Of a stretch of DNA of 64,000 nucleotides, positions 38,686-50,480 are shown one piece after another (position 1 is the stretch's first letter; each line of letters begins with the position of its first letter). This DNA is from Tubulanus polymorphus (lineage: Eukaryota > Nemertea > Palaeonemertea > Tubulaniformes > Tubulanidae). Below the pieces are notes generated by a model. The model saw only the letters and a list, made by a program, of their open reading frames with translations. It did not search any database and had not been told where the DNA came from. Position numbers and translations under genes: made by a program. The DNA lies in assembly GCF_964204645.1 (NCBI RefSeq), contig NC_134036.1, positions 5,591,600 to 5,655,599 of the forward strand. Direction: 5' to 3'.

Positions 38686-38748
38686 CACACATACACACAC
38701 GCACGCACGCACGCACGCACGCGCGCACACACACACACACACACACAT
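38686..38748. repeat. CA/CGCA microsatellite next to b3
   Basis: Slightly shorter version of the compound tract, retained although exon 1 beyond it is lost. Confidence 0.95.
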
Positions 38749-40722
38749 GAATGCGTAAACGGAAGAGGACTGAGGCGAGGAGAAGACTCTGCTGTGGCCT
38801 GATAGCCACACGATTCAACCCGTGGTAGATAAGGATCAACCATTGTTTTACTTGTGTGCAGTAGATCATACTACTACGACAACACAGGCATTAACCCACG
38901 GCGAAACGGGATTCACCATATGTCGCTAGTGTGCGGTAAAACATGGCCTACTGCGCAACGGGATATTTAGCATATTGAATCAAAAAAGCCGCTGTGAAGA
39001 TCGTCGTAGTTATTTCACAGAGTAGTTGACGTATTCGAAAACGAGAAATTCGCAGAAAACCCAGTTATTTTTGGTGATTTCACGCAGCTTCTTAACGTTG
39101 TATTAGATTATGGCTGGAACATAACAAGGCTCTTTGAACCAGTGAATTCTATGAACACAGTCCATCCTATATTAAAGCAGTTACTGAGAACAGATATAAA
39201 ACCGTGGATCACTTGATATTTGTGTAGGATATCTCGTGCAGGCTTATGTTTGTGCGTCAAAGAAATGTTTCCGAGAATATCTAAACCGGGTATTTATTTC
39301 ATTAACATTGACATTTTCTTTGATAACGAAATCCAGTTTGAATCCGCAGCAATGAATTTTTAGTGCGAATGTGAACTGGCGCGGTAAGTCGGCATCGCTG
39401 CTTTGTAACTACTTGATTTCTTCGTTTCAGAGTCCATATTTCATAATCCTTTCATAAGTGTTGGGGGACTAACAGTAACATGCATTTCGAATAAACTTGT
39501 AAACTCTAAGCCTACATTTATTGAGAACATTAGAGAATACGGTACGATAATTTTTTGCCAATTTTCAGACACTTTTCGACGCTGCTTTGCAGCTATATTT
39601 GTTTTTTTTTTTCATTTCCTACATTCTACATAACTGCATGTTCGTGAAATCAATTGTGAATTCAATTTGGATTCTAAAACTGACAAGTTACTAATCACGA
39701 TCTTTTCGCTCGCTATAGCTTCAAAATTCTGAGAACCGCGATGTCGCTATAGAGGAAGGGTCAACGAAGAAGCAGTAGAAAACGCTTTATACTCGTATGA
39801 CATAATCGTAACATGCGATACCGGTTCGAGTGCGTCTGAGTGATAGAGGGAATTTGAACAGATAAAACATCATCATCTGCATCACTTCACAAAATTGTTA
39901 TTGATTATGAACTGTCACTCACTCTCCGGTTCTCTCCCTCCCTCTCTATTCCAACGGCAAACTCGTTCATATGCGTGAAGCAGAATAGTAGAATAGGAAT
40001 AAACATTACATCGACTTCACTAATGCCCGAAATCTGAGATCTAAACAGTCGCGAAAGGTTTGATAATAATTCATTAATAATTTATTCTATTATCTATTTA
40101 TACAATATGCTCATTGGCTTTACACTATATATATTAATAGCAATAAACATTACATCGACTTTTCCAATGCCAGAGATTTGAAATCTACACAGTCGCGAAA
40201 GGTTTTAGTAATAATTCAATAATAATTTATTCTGCCTAAAATCCATATACAATATGCGCATTGGCTTAACATCATATATTAAGGGGAACAGCGAAACAGA
40301 AAATTAAATCGAGTTTTATTGAAAGCTTTGATAGTTCCAAATAATTCCCTTTATTACACAATATGTTCAACTGTCTATTTAACGCGGAAGGACATAACAG
40401 CCAACAGTAAGGAGCATGGATACACGATCGTCCACCAAAATGTAAATGCAATGCTATCAGAATTAACCTATTCAAAGTATCCCCACAAAGCATTGTCGTG
40501 AAAAAAAGGATTCTTGCAATTCCACATCAGCATTAGTCCAATAACACGCCTTTTTAACCGAAGACAAATTCTTTATCTAGTAAAGTCTGAGCCTCATATT
40601 TCAGAAAAGGATTTTGTATCTTAAAGAATTCGTCAGTATTATGACTGTGTTGAGACTAGAAGATACACAATATCCGTGTAAGATGATAACGAGAGAAATC
40701 CCGCAACGAATTCAGCAAAAAC

Positions 40723-41364
40723 GTACGGTGGCTGATAAGGGCCAAATGCATTGATTTTTACACGACCTCGGTTATAGAAAAATGCAAAACGAACCCTATA
40801 GAGCAAAAACGGATTTTTCAATTTTGCTACCGCGCAAAAACGAACTTTTCGTTTTTGCTAGGGCGCAAAAACGAAATATTATAGCGCAAAAACGAAAACA
40901 TTCGTTTTTGCTTTATGATTTTTCGTTTTTGCTCCATAATATTCGTTTTTGCGCTCTAGCAAAAACGAACTTTCGTATTTGCTCTATTGAATTATTTTTC
41001 ATATGACCTTGATTATAGAAAAATGCAAAATGAAAATCCATAAAGCAAAAATGGTTCGTTTTTGCCGAACTTTACTGCGCAAAAACGAAAAATCATGGAG
41101 CAAAAACGAATATTTTCGTTTTTGCTCTATAACATTTCCTTTTTGCGCGGTAGCGAAACGAAAGTTCGTTTTTGCTACGGTGCAAAAACGAATTTTATGG
41201 CGCAAAAACATGAAATCATAATATTTCGTTTTGTGCGGTAAAATTAGTTTTTGCGCCCTAACAGAGCGAAGAGTTCGTTTTTGCTCTATAAGTTTCGTTT
41301 TGTGTTTTTCTATAATCGAGGTCGTGTGAAAATTATTATATTTGGCACTTATCAGCCACCGTAC
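40723..41364. mobile_element. Foldback GCAAAAACGA element, full length (U3)
   Basis: About 642 bp with long terminal inverted repeats: left GTACGGTGGCTGATAAG..., right ...CTTATCAGCCACCGTAC, each continuing inward through 'cacgacctcg', 'tatagaaaaa' and 'acgaa' segments. The centre is a mosaic of GCAAAAACGA in both orientations. Looks like a non-autonomous MITE or foldback element. Target duplication not clear because the ends are palindromic (GTAC). Confidence 0.72.
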
Positions 41365-41729
41365 TATTAGCCATCATCAGGCGTACGTTATGTGATTTTC
41401 CGGTCGATCTCTTACTCCTTCAACCAAAAAAAAAACAAAAACAAAAGAAAAGTTAGTCAAAAGACAAATTATCTCTTTATGACACCAAACGAATTAGGTA
41501 CACTGACTTCAATTATGGACGAGAGACCATCGCTTGTAATACGATTAAGCTACGGTATACTATAATTCAGGGTCGTAATCTCGAATAATAACAAACCTAT
41601 AATAAGGCCTAATACTCCTTGACAAGTGACACAGTAAACATACGACATACGATTGATTCTAATTTCAAAATTGATTAGGTCAATCTTTTACGACTTAATT
41701 CAGAGTTTTATTAAGTTACTTTTTTCCTC

Positions 41730-42065
41730 AAGCTAAGCTCGACTAAGGTCGACTCACGACCCGATTATCTCGTCGTGAGATAAGAGCGGTTTTTAAAACG
41801 TGACCGCCGGTTACCGATCAATTCGTTGCATCGTCGTAATAGCGCTCAGGTCGACTACGACCCGATCGCCGCAGGCTTACTCTGTCGCTGATTTGCTACG
41901 ATGGTTTGATCGGGTCGTGTAAAAGCAGAACTGGTTCTATCCTCGCGATTCGGCTTATACGACTGGTCTGCGATCAATTCGTCGCGAAGCGCACGGTTCC
42001 CGATGAAAATATGGCAGGTCCTTCAGACGAGATGATCGGGTCGCAAGTCGACCTGAGCTTAGCTT
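41730..42065. mobile_element. MITE-like element with AAGCTAAGCTC inverted repeats (U3)
   Basis: Left arm (41730-41776) and right arm (42027-42065) are inverted copies running AAGCTAAGCTC..GGTCGACT..CGACCCGAT.ATCTCGTC. It is GC-richer than its surroundings, with internal repeats of the CGACCCGATC motif. No coding frame. In U1 and U2 only the right arm remains (near 10482 and 22882). Confidence 0.65.
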
Positions 42066-42426
42066 TCTTCTACATACGATTAATCCTGCCATCCAGCAAA
42101 ATATGAACGCATGTATTATGCGTTTTTTTGTACGTTTGACGTTTGTACCGCTATGACCGTCAGCATTTAGCCTCGAGTTTGTCAAATGAATTTCAAGTAA
42201 AATGACGCGAATCATGATTAATAAGTAGACTGAGACAACCTAAGGGGTCCACTAATGCTAAGCATATCGGTCAGAGTGAGCTGAAAATCAGTGATCCTAC
42301 ACGAGACACGTGGAGTTATACACATTGATATAAGTCGGGAATTATGAGCGGAAGATATCATTTAAAAGATAGATCCATATGATCACCGCGTACTTCACGA
42401 TATATTTCCAATAAATATGTTTATCG

Positions 42427-44240
42427 CTAAGATATGATTTGCAGGTGGACCACAACAGCGGAAGCTGCCATGTGTAACGTGCCATTTTCATCGACTGGAA
42501 CTTTTCCCATATAAACACCGAGCGCGTCGTCCATGAACTCGGCTAGTTTCGATTCGGGAATTCGTTTTACGTGCGGTAAAATTGCGCCGAACCATTCTGA
42601 AAAAAATAACACGATATGTAATAATAGTAGAACGTTCTTTGTTTCGCTATCATCGAAGTATGGTTAAAATCATTGTCACGGTCCAAATAAGGCCCGGAAC
42701 AATTAACTCGAGCTTGATTCGTTCCAATTCGCGGCCCGGACCAAATCGTCTCCGTGTGACCGCGCCTGAAGTCTCGCGACGCCAACGGGTCCGGAAAACA
42801 AATGAGGGAGGATGTTTTCAGTTATGGTTCACTAACGTTTTGCAGATTCGCGATCGGAAAATGTGTAATCACGAGTTGTGATTTCACAACGTTTAACAGC
42901 GAACCCCAACGATTCAGCCATTCGGCGATATCCACTGACTATATCCGGAGACCTCCATTCACTGTATTCCTCCCAGCTCGGCTCCAACGACCAGTCCGGT
43001 GTAAATCCCTACAGAAAAATAACTCGTCATTAGATCTGACTATGAAATTAAAAACCTTTCAAAAATGAATGTCCTTATAAGGTAATGCATCATTCGAAAG
43101 ATAAAATTGCTCTATCAACATTTTTTATAGCATATTTAAATCGTAAATCGGTCGAACGGTTAAGCTGCTAGCTTTGGAGAGAACCGTCATTATCAACATA
43201 ATCTGCACTCAGATGGTTACAACATTTCACACTGATGAATGAGTCATACCTGGAAATACGGAGACCATTTTTCCAATTTGTCTACATCGCACATGTGAAC
43301 CATCATTGATGACGTAATCAGCACGAGGACGACTTCCCCGTTAACGGAGAGTAGACGTTTTATATTTTCCAAGTTCTTATATTGATTCGGAGTCCAGTGA
43401 AGAACCATGAACGACGTGACCAAGTCGAATTTCCGTCGCCAGTCCGCTCCGTACGAGTCGGGATCGGTCAAGTCGGCGACCAGGTATTCGATTTTAGGAT
43501 TCGGATTTTTCGAACGGGCGAAATCGACCATAGATTCGTACTGGAATGCGATAGTGAAACAAACTATATAGATAAATAAACGCGATGTTTTTTTTCAATC
43601 CAGAATCAAATTCATTTTTCATTCATTGCTCGCGCATTTAGCAGGTCGGCCATTTTATGGTACAGCAAACATATAGCAAACATGCACACAAATTTTACCT
43701 CCCTTATAGAGACCACGGTGGGATCCCGGTTTGGCCATTGGCCGAAATCCCTGAGTTAGCTGATGTTTCCTTGTAACAACCAAAAGATTTATTTTTTGAA
43801 TCGGAGAAATATCTAGGCCCGAAATATTACAATCCATTTATTTGAATGATGTAAGGCAAAGTGATACAATATAGCACTCTAGCTGAATTCCCTGCGTTTA
43901 GCAGGTTTTGGTTAAGTTTGTCAAATTTGTCAAACCTGTGTCAATGCTGATTGGGCTAACGAAGGGAACCTCTGAGCTGATGAACGATGCAGCTATGATA
44001 TAACCCCCCCCCCCCCCTCTGACCAACAAAGCAGACTGTATTTACCTTATCAAAAGCGGTAAGATGTTCGACGTTGTCCAATTTACTCAGTATGGTATTA
44101 GTGACTTCACCGGTACCGCAGCCTATATCCAATACATTACTGTAACCACCCGGCTTGAAATCAATGGTCGATAAAACATTAGCGGCCCAATTTCTGTTGC
44201 CGTCGCTAGCATTCGAATAAAGTTCCGCGTTCGGATTCAT
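42427..44240 (-). CDS. Class I SAM-dependent methyltransferase A3
   Basis: Copy in U3: exons 44046-44240, 43250-43540, 42837-43008 and 42427-42596. All splice sites, the frame and the length of 275 are preserved. A few substitutions from A1 were noticed, for example GCGTGE for GCGSGE in the SAM loop, Val for Ile in the AAN.LSTI segment, and Met for Leu in the GVY.GKVP segment. All are conservative, which suggests the protein is still constrained. Just upstream the sequence differs from A1 by small in-frame changes in a leader that lacks an ATG. Confidence 0.88.
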
Positions 44241-45554
44241 TCTGTATCTTCCGCAAGCAAGAACTTTAGATTGAATTAGATCGAGCGAAAATGTTCGAGA
44301 TCTCGCGGAAGTGAAGAACAGAACCGCGATTACGAGTAAGAGTTTATGCGGGCGGTTTTGATATGATTTCGCACGTTCTCTATAGAGAGCCGCTTTCAAA
44401 ACGGATCGTGGCAATATAACGTAAGTTTCTATTGCGGTCGGGGAATAAAAAGTAGCGGTTGAATCGAAACGTCAACATAACTCTATTGCTTTTCTTTCAA
44501 GAGGAAAGACTTGTCGCTTGTCTATTGAAACTATTCTTTAGAGATTTTTTCGTCGTTATTAGATCATAAAATAAAGATGGCGGTTCCGACGTCGAAATTG
44601 AGAGGACACCACCAAACGTATACGACGAAGAATCGATTTTATCGATTGAAATATAGGTCAATAAACGTCTAGACTATTTCTTGAACGTCGAACAACGTGA
44701 ATGTATCATAACTATCGTTATACAACCCACGTCCGTGTAAACTCTACCAGTGTTCTGTGTTGGGTTTCCATACGCGAAACGATACTTGCTCCTCGAGAAG
44801 ACCTCTAAAAAACCATAGTTATTAAAACTGTTAGTGATTATTGACTGAATTTTGACTCATCTGTATGCGAGCAATTCTCTACGCAATTTACGAAATGGCT
44901 CATGGAGTATCAGTCAAAACGCCAAACGCCAAACGCCAAACCCCAAACCAGGCCTACCGTCCGAGTTTTACTTCGTTATCGAGGGCTTTTTCCAATCGAA
45001 TCGAAGAGGTTGGCCTCTAGGACTGTTGTACTTATCTTGTGAAATGTGAACAGTTCTTTCTTACAGTAGTGTCTTTTTCACGGTCAGTCTATGTTTTAGT
45101 AAATACTCGATTGATGCGCACTCTGTATTAACCTGTCGTTTAGGTAACGAAAACAATTGAGAAAATTCCAATTTCATTTCAATTCCAATTTTATCTATTT
45201 GAACACAGCTCGAAGATATGTACTTGAAGACAGTGGTATTTTTCTTTGTAAAAAGCATATATTCCGTGTATAGTTATGTCTCGTTGTATAGTTTATCATA
45301 CAGTCTCTCATGATTTCGAATTGAAAATACCTCTTGAAGTTAATAATTCACTTTGAATACCCCCGGTGTATACCCCTCGTGTCGAATTGAAAGACTTCGA
45401 AATTAATTTCAACTTCAATTTCTCTAACGATAGAGGGTGCGTCGATCTCCGTTCACCTAGAAATAGATAATCGTCGTTCGCGTCGAATAAAAAACCGAAA
45501 AGGGAGAAACGAAACGAAAATAGATGTCAAACATTTTTTTTTCTAGGTTTTAAG

Positions 45555-46148
45555 TCACCAGGAACACATTGGACAGTATTGTTTGAAACAGTTGTTCATG
45601 CATTCTGTCGGCCCACGAATACAGTGATAGCAGTCACTCATTTCACAGTGTGTACAGATCAATAGAAGCCCCAAGTTAGCGTGAGTATAAGCAGTGACCA
45701 TCAGCAAAACTAAAACTACCAGATACTGAAAATCATTAAAATCATCAAGTGCTGCACATTTTCTGAGTGAAACATATTACTCATACAAAACATCGATCCA
45801 AAAATGTCTCAATTTATACACGTATGAATGTAGAAACAGGAACGGATAGAGGCGACGACGGGCACATGAGGATTCTACCCGTAGGAGGTAACGGTCCACT
45901 AGGCGTCTCAGTTGTGGATGGTAGATCATCAACTACTGCGGCAACAATGCTTTTACTCGCGGCCGAAAATAGGATTCACCAGGTATCGCCAGTGAGCAGT
46001 AGGCCATCAACTGCGGCAGTAACGGCAGCTTCGGAACGAGACGCGATACGATTCACCAGTCGTCGCTAGTACAACATCAATTACTCTGGAGATGTTACAA
46101 TTTTACAACAGATCTATCATAACGTTAATACATTACCGTTGAAGACAT
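45555..46148 (-). CDS. Cysteine-rich secreted peptide c (two exons, divergent paralogue)
   Basis: Minus-strand gene in the diverged fourth unit. Exon 1 is 46137-46148 (Met-Ser-Ser-Thr) with donor GTAATG; exon 2 is 45555-45725 after a TTTTCAG acceptor, beginning with Tyr as in a and b. The product would be only 60 residues: signal peptide with a VVLVLLMVT core and a plausible cleavage after Ala-Asn-like small residues near position 20, then C-X2-C-X4-C-X2-C, a 6-residue loop, and C-X3-C-X4-C-X2-C, ending Ser-Trp. Spacing equals that of b apart from the shorter loop and missing tail. TATA-like box at 46255-46261, the same distance from the ATG as in b. Intact exons despite strong sequence divergence argue that the framework is under selection. 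Function unknown. Confidence 0.72.
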
Positions 46149-46254
46149 TTTCCACCGATTCTTCCAGGTCTCAGCTCAAACGTGTTTGTGAAGTCTACAA
46201 ATTCCTTCTGACAACCGCGTGTACGTGTACAACGGTGCGACCAAACGATAGCAG

Positions 46255-46261
46255 TTTATAT
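46255..46261 (-). promoter_or_regulatory. TATA-like box of gene c
   Basis: ATATAAA on the minus strand, 107 bp before the ATG. Position and flanks are conserved with b although the coding part has diverged strongly. Confidence 0.6.
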
Positions 46262-46866
46262 GGAGAGACATAATATTTTGATCGAACTATTGAAATCAAG
46301 CAGACGTTTCAATTGGGTTCAATTCTCTTTGTCTCTATCACTCAGACGCACTCGAATCGGTATCGTATATCACCATCGCCCGATATCATATGCGTTAAAT
46401 TTTAGCAGCTGTGTTAGGAGTATTAAGAATTTTCCGATGTTTCCGAGTTGAATATACTAAGCATTTTAAACTATTATCACATATTCTTCAATAGCCGTCT
46501 TCTAGATAAGAGTAATATCGTTCTCGAATCTTCGAATTCATCGAGACTGCGACGGTCGTCATTTGTAAATGAGTTGAATTTTACAAATAGCTGGCTTTAT
46601 TGATAATGAGAAAAGTCGTCGCTATATAATCATAAAATCTAATGGAATCATATTGAATCAAAAAAACCACTGTGAACTAGACGGTCGCCATGGACTCATA
46701 GTTATTTCACAGAATAGTTGACGTATTCGAAAACGAGAAATTCGCCGAAAACCCAGTTATTTTTTGGTGTTTTCGTGCGGCTTCTTAACGTTGTATTAGA
46801 TTATGGCTGGAATATAACAAGACACTCTGAACCAGTGAAATCTGTGTGCATAAAGTCCATCCTATT

Positions 46867-46870
<4 letters not shown>

Positions 46871-46915
<45 letters not shown>
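46871..46915. repeat. (AAT)n microsatellite
   Basis: About 15 trinucleotide copies, forming the tail of the LINE on the minus strand. Confidence 0.95.
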
Positions 46916-46916
<1 letters not shown>

Positions 46917-47451
46917 GGATCTTATATAGCGCTAAATCAGCTAAGCTGCTCAAAGCTCTTTACATATATTATAAAATGCCTCCTTAAAAAGGAAGCATTT
47001 TAGCTGCTTCCTGAATTGATGTAATGAAGTGATAGCACGAAGGCTAAACGGAAGCTGGTTCCACAATTTTGGGGCGCTGTTGGAAAATGCCCGACTACCT
47101 GCAGATTGACTATGAAACAAAGGGACAACTAGCAGAAACTGATTGGCTGATCGAGTGCACGAGGTGGTGAGTAAAGTGTAACAAGTCCAGATAAGTATGG
47201 AGGAGCTGAATTATGTATAGCCTGGAAATTTAGCACAATAACTTTAAAACGAATGCGGTATGCAACTGGAAAACAGTGTAGGTCATGCAGAAGAAATGAA
47301 ATGGATGAAAACTTGTTAGAGCGAGAAATTAGACGTGCTGCATTGTTTTGCACTCTCTGAAGTGGTTTGAGGGACTTTGTAGGGAGCCCGTTAAGCAAGG
47401 AGTTGCAGAAATCAAGACGTGAAGTAACCAAGGCATGGACATAAATACCAG
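46871..47451 (-). mobile_element. 5'-truncated LINE fragment with (ATT)n tail
   Basis: The minus strand encodes the C-terminal part of a reverse transcriptase (SRLDFCNSLLNGLP..., LQRVQNNAARLI, then LHCFPVAYRIRFK), followed by a SAPKLWNQLP-type end and a run of ATT at the 3' end (46871-46915 on the plus strand as AAT). The pattern is of the CR1/Jockey-like group. The homologous place in U1 (near 8535) is empty, and TTTTAA occurs on both sides here (46865-46870 and 47452-47457) as target duplication. Confidence 0.85.
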
Positions 47452-48540
47452 TTTTAAAGCAGTTACCGAGAACACCACACAGAAATAAAACCTTGGATCA
47501 CAGGATGTTTGTGTAGGATATCTCACGCAGGTTTATGTGTGTGACGTCATTTGTGTGTCAAAGAAATGTTTCCGAGAATTAATTAATTAATTTCATTAAC
47601 ATTGCCATTTTCTTTGATAACGAAATCCAGTTCGAATCCGCAGCAATGAATTTTTAGTGCCAATGTGAACTGGCGCGGAAAGTCGGTATCGCGGCTTTGT
47701 AACTACTTGATTTCTTCGTTTATAGAGTCCATGGCTCATAATCCTTTCATAAATGTGAGGGAACTAACAGTAACATGCATCTCGAATAAACTAGTAAACT
47801 CTAAGCCTACATCCATTGAGAACTTCAGGGAATACGATAATTTTAGCCAATTTCCAGAAACTGTTCGACTCTGCTTTGCAACTGTATTTGGTTTTTTCAT
47901 CCCTTTTCTCGATTTTAAATAACCGCATGTTCGTGAAATCAATTTTGAATTCAATTTGGTTTCTAAAACTGACAAGTTACTTATTACGATCTTATCGCTC
48001 CCTATCGCTTCAACATTCTGAGAACCGCGATGTCGCTATAGACAGAGATAGGGTGGACAAAGACTTTGTAAAAACCGCTTAAAACTCCAATTATTTCTGC
48101 AAAATTAATAATACTTTATTTTCACAGCTGATTAATTTCACTGCTTATGATAACATTTGACAGTAACATACGATACCGGTTCGAGTACGTATGAGTGATA
48201 GAGGGAATTTGAACAGATCAAACATCTGCCTCACTCCATTCAATTGTTATTGATTATGAACTGTCACTCACTCTCCGGTTCTCTCCTTCCCTCTCTATTC
48301 CACCTGCAAACTCGTTGATATGCGTGAAGTGGAATAGCAGAATAGGAATGAACATTACATCGACTTCACTAATGCCAGAGAGATCTGAGATCTAAACAGT
48401 CGCTAAAGGTTTGATAATAATTCGATAATAATTCATTATCCCTTAAATCCGTATACAATATGCTCATTGGCTCTACAGCATATATTAAGGGGCTAGAGAA
48501 ATAGAAAACTAAATCGAGTTTCATAGAAAGCTTTGATGAA

Positions 48541-49260
48541 CATCAACACGAAGTTATCATGAACGTAATATATCAATTGTTCTCTTCTCTAAAACTAGGG
48601 ATTTGTGTATTGTCGCAATAGTTGCTGTCCTACAGTGCACTAGCGACACCTTTTGGATACATACTTGTCATAAATGAATCCTCCTTTGATGTAGTAGTTG
48701 GTGTAGTAAGGATTATTACTTCATTTTCACCGTTAAGAATATTTATTACATTCCGACCGTATCCGTGGTATACGAAGGGAAATATAATCTACAATTAACC
48801 ACAGTATGGATAATTGTACCGGTACTTAAAATCTTAACGGTACGGACACTTATACATATTATTTACAATAGAAAACTAGTGCCAGATACAAACAAATATT
48901 ATCGGGACTCGTCCAGCTAACGGCTAAACTCGCCGATTCATAGATACTACTTTTTAACATGTAAAACTAGCCTGATTGCGTACGAACGTGCTATACGGTG
49001 ATACGGCATAACATATTTATGATTATGAAACCTAGTCACTACTGGTTACAGAAGCAATAGAAAAAAATACGAACGACAAAAGTGGTTTATATAAGAAAAC
49101 CATTGCGATGAACGCAGTAAAATAGAAGAGCAGAAAACACGTAACGGCAATGCGAGACACAGGTGGTATGAAATACTGGTCCATCGTTTAGTTGAAACAA
49201 AGCTGATGAAAAACGAATTCGATAATTGCACAACGTATAAATATATATATCAACATTATA
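48541..49260. other. Intergenic, no gene seen
   Basis: AT-rich sequence without a supported coding frame. It contains one copy of the short repeat also present near 50150. Confidence 0.5.
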
Positions 49261-49494
<234 letters not shown>

Positions 49495-49499
49495 ATCCG

Positions 49500-50260
49500 C
49501 TATACATATAAAATATGTGCATATTTTGTTCTGCATTCTCACTATTCGGTCTTTGTCTTTTTTTAAATACATTATATCCGTGTATAGTTCTGTCTTGTTG
49601 TATTGATTTTGTTATAGTCTCTTATGATTTCTAATTGAAAAAAAATACTAAGTAAATACTTGACTTCCCCTCGTGTCGGCTAATTCCAATTTTATTTCAA
49701 TTTCAAATTTTCAAACACGAGGGGGTGCCTCGATCTATCTCAGTTCGCCTAGAAATAATAATTTTGATGAGAAATGGACCCTCTATTTCCCTAACCCTAT
49801 AACCTCTATTTACACCGATGTATACGTACATATACATGTACAGCAAAGAAAAGTATGATATATTTTAACTTCCGAGTGATAGAGGAAATTCGAACCGGTA
49901 AAACATCTGCATAATTTCGATATTTTGATCAAATATGAACGCTCCTTCTCTATATTCAACCTGCGTCATTCCATTCGCGAATTTGTATGCGTATATATGC
50001 ATGCAGTAAATAATAGTACAACACATTAGATCGACTTCACAAACGCGAGGCATCTTTGAACAAAGCGACGCAATCGCAGAAAATATGACTTTGTCAAAGG
50101 CAATGTGCTACCCGATCGAAATACTACGCATCCCTCCGCTAATTCAATTGTTTATGTCCTACTGCACACTAGCGACGCCTTTTGAATACATACTTGCCAC
50201 GAGCGGAATCCGCCGTTGATGCGTAGTTGAATTCCTGCTGCACACTGATGCCACCTGGTA
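49500..50260. repeat. Scrambled remnants of the 12.4-kb unit
   Basis: 49500-49765 matches the 3' flank of the cysteine-rich genes (compare 6760-7040), but no exon follows. 49866-49912 matches the inverted promoter-box segment (compare 9200-9250). 50150-50200 repeats a segment also found at 48625-48675 ('ctagcgac.ccttttg.atac'). The piece looks like an old unit from which the coding part was lost. Confidence 0.6.
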
Positions 50261-50340
50261 GTCATTTTGAATTCTAGAATAATAAGAGAACACATGAGAT
50301 AACGTAAACAACTTGATATGAAATTTCTAATTTTCTTCCG

Positions 50341-50480
50341 AAAAATACTTACCCCGGTGTTGCGTCAATTGATTCACCAGGAAACTGATATAGAGCCTCT
50401 CAATGTTGCTACCGCCAGAGACACCAATAGTCACTGCGGCAGCGCGCGCACGAGAAACACAAGCGAATTTGGAAACGTGG
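50341..50480 (-). other. Possible orphan exon end with strong splice donor
   Basis: The minus strand has an open frame of about 40 codons (…TIGVSGGS…LVNQLTQHRG) ending at a GGTAAGTATT donor. The last codons and donor resemble the sequence past fragment B (…LNRLARHQG|GTAAGTAT). No start or acceptor identified; not recognised. Confidence 0.25.

Larger units (their letters stand above)
25303..44456. repeat. Tandem unit U3, with insertion and deletions
   Basis: U3 follows U2 in the same orientation. Up to about 27816 it matches U2 except for a poly-C length change near 27427; from about 28083 it shows scattered substitutions. It contains a 6389-bp transposon (31164-37552), lacks about 590 bp that correspond to 7746-8335 of U1 (including exon 1 of gene b), and keeps about 820 bp (41210-42028) that U1 and U2 have lost. 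Its genes a3 and A3 look intact, while b3 has lost its first exon. Confidence 0.9.
44457..48540. repeat. Diverged partial fourth unit
   Basis: After 44457 the sequence continues as a recognisable but clearly diverged copy of the unit start ('agtagcggttgaatcgaaac' against 'agtagcgtttgaatcgaaat'). It leads into cysteine-rich gene c and then into sequence matching the flank of gene b (compare 46180-48500 with 7880-9700). It holds no methyltransferase and a LINE has inserted at 46871-47451. The unit therefore looks like an a/b hybrid older than the U1-U3 copies. Confidence 0.8.
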
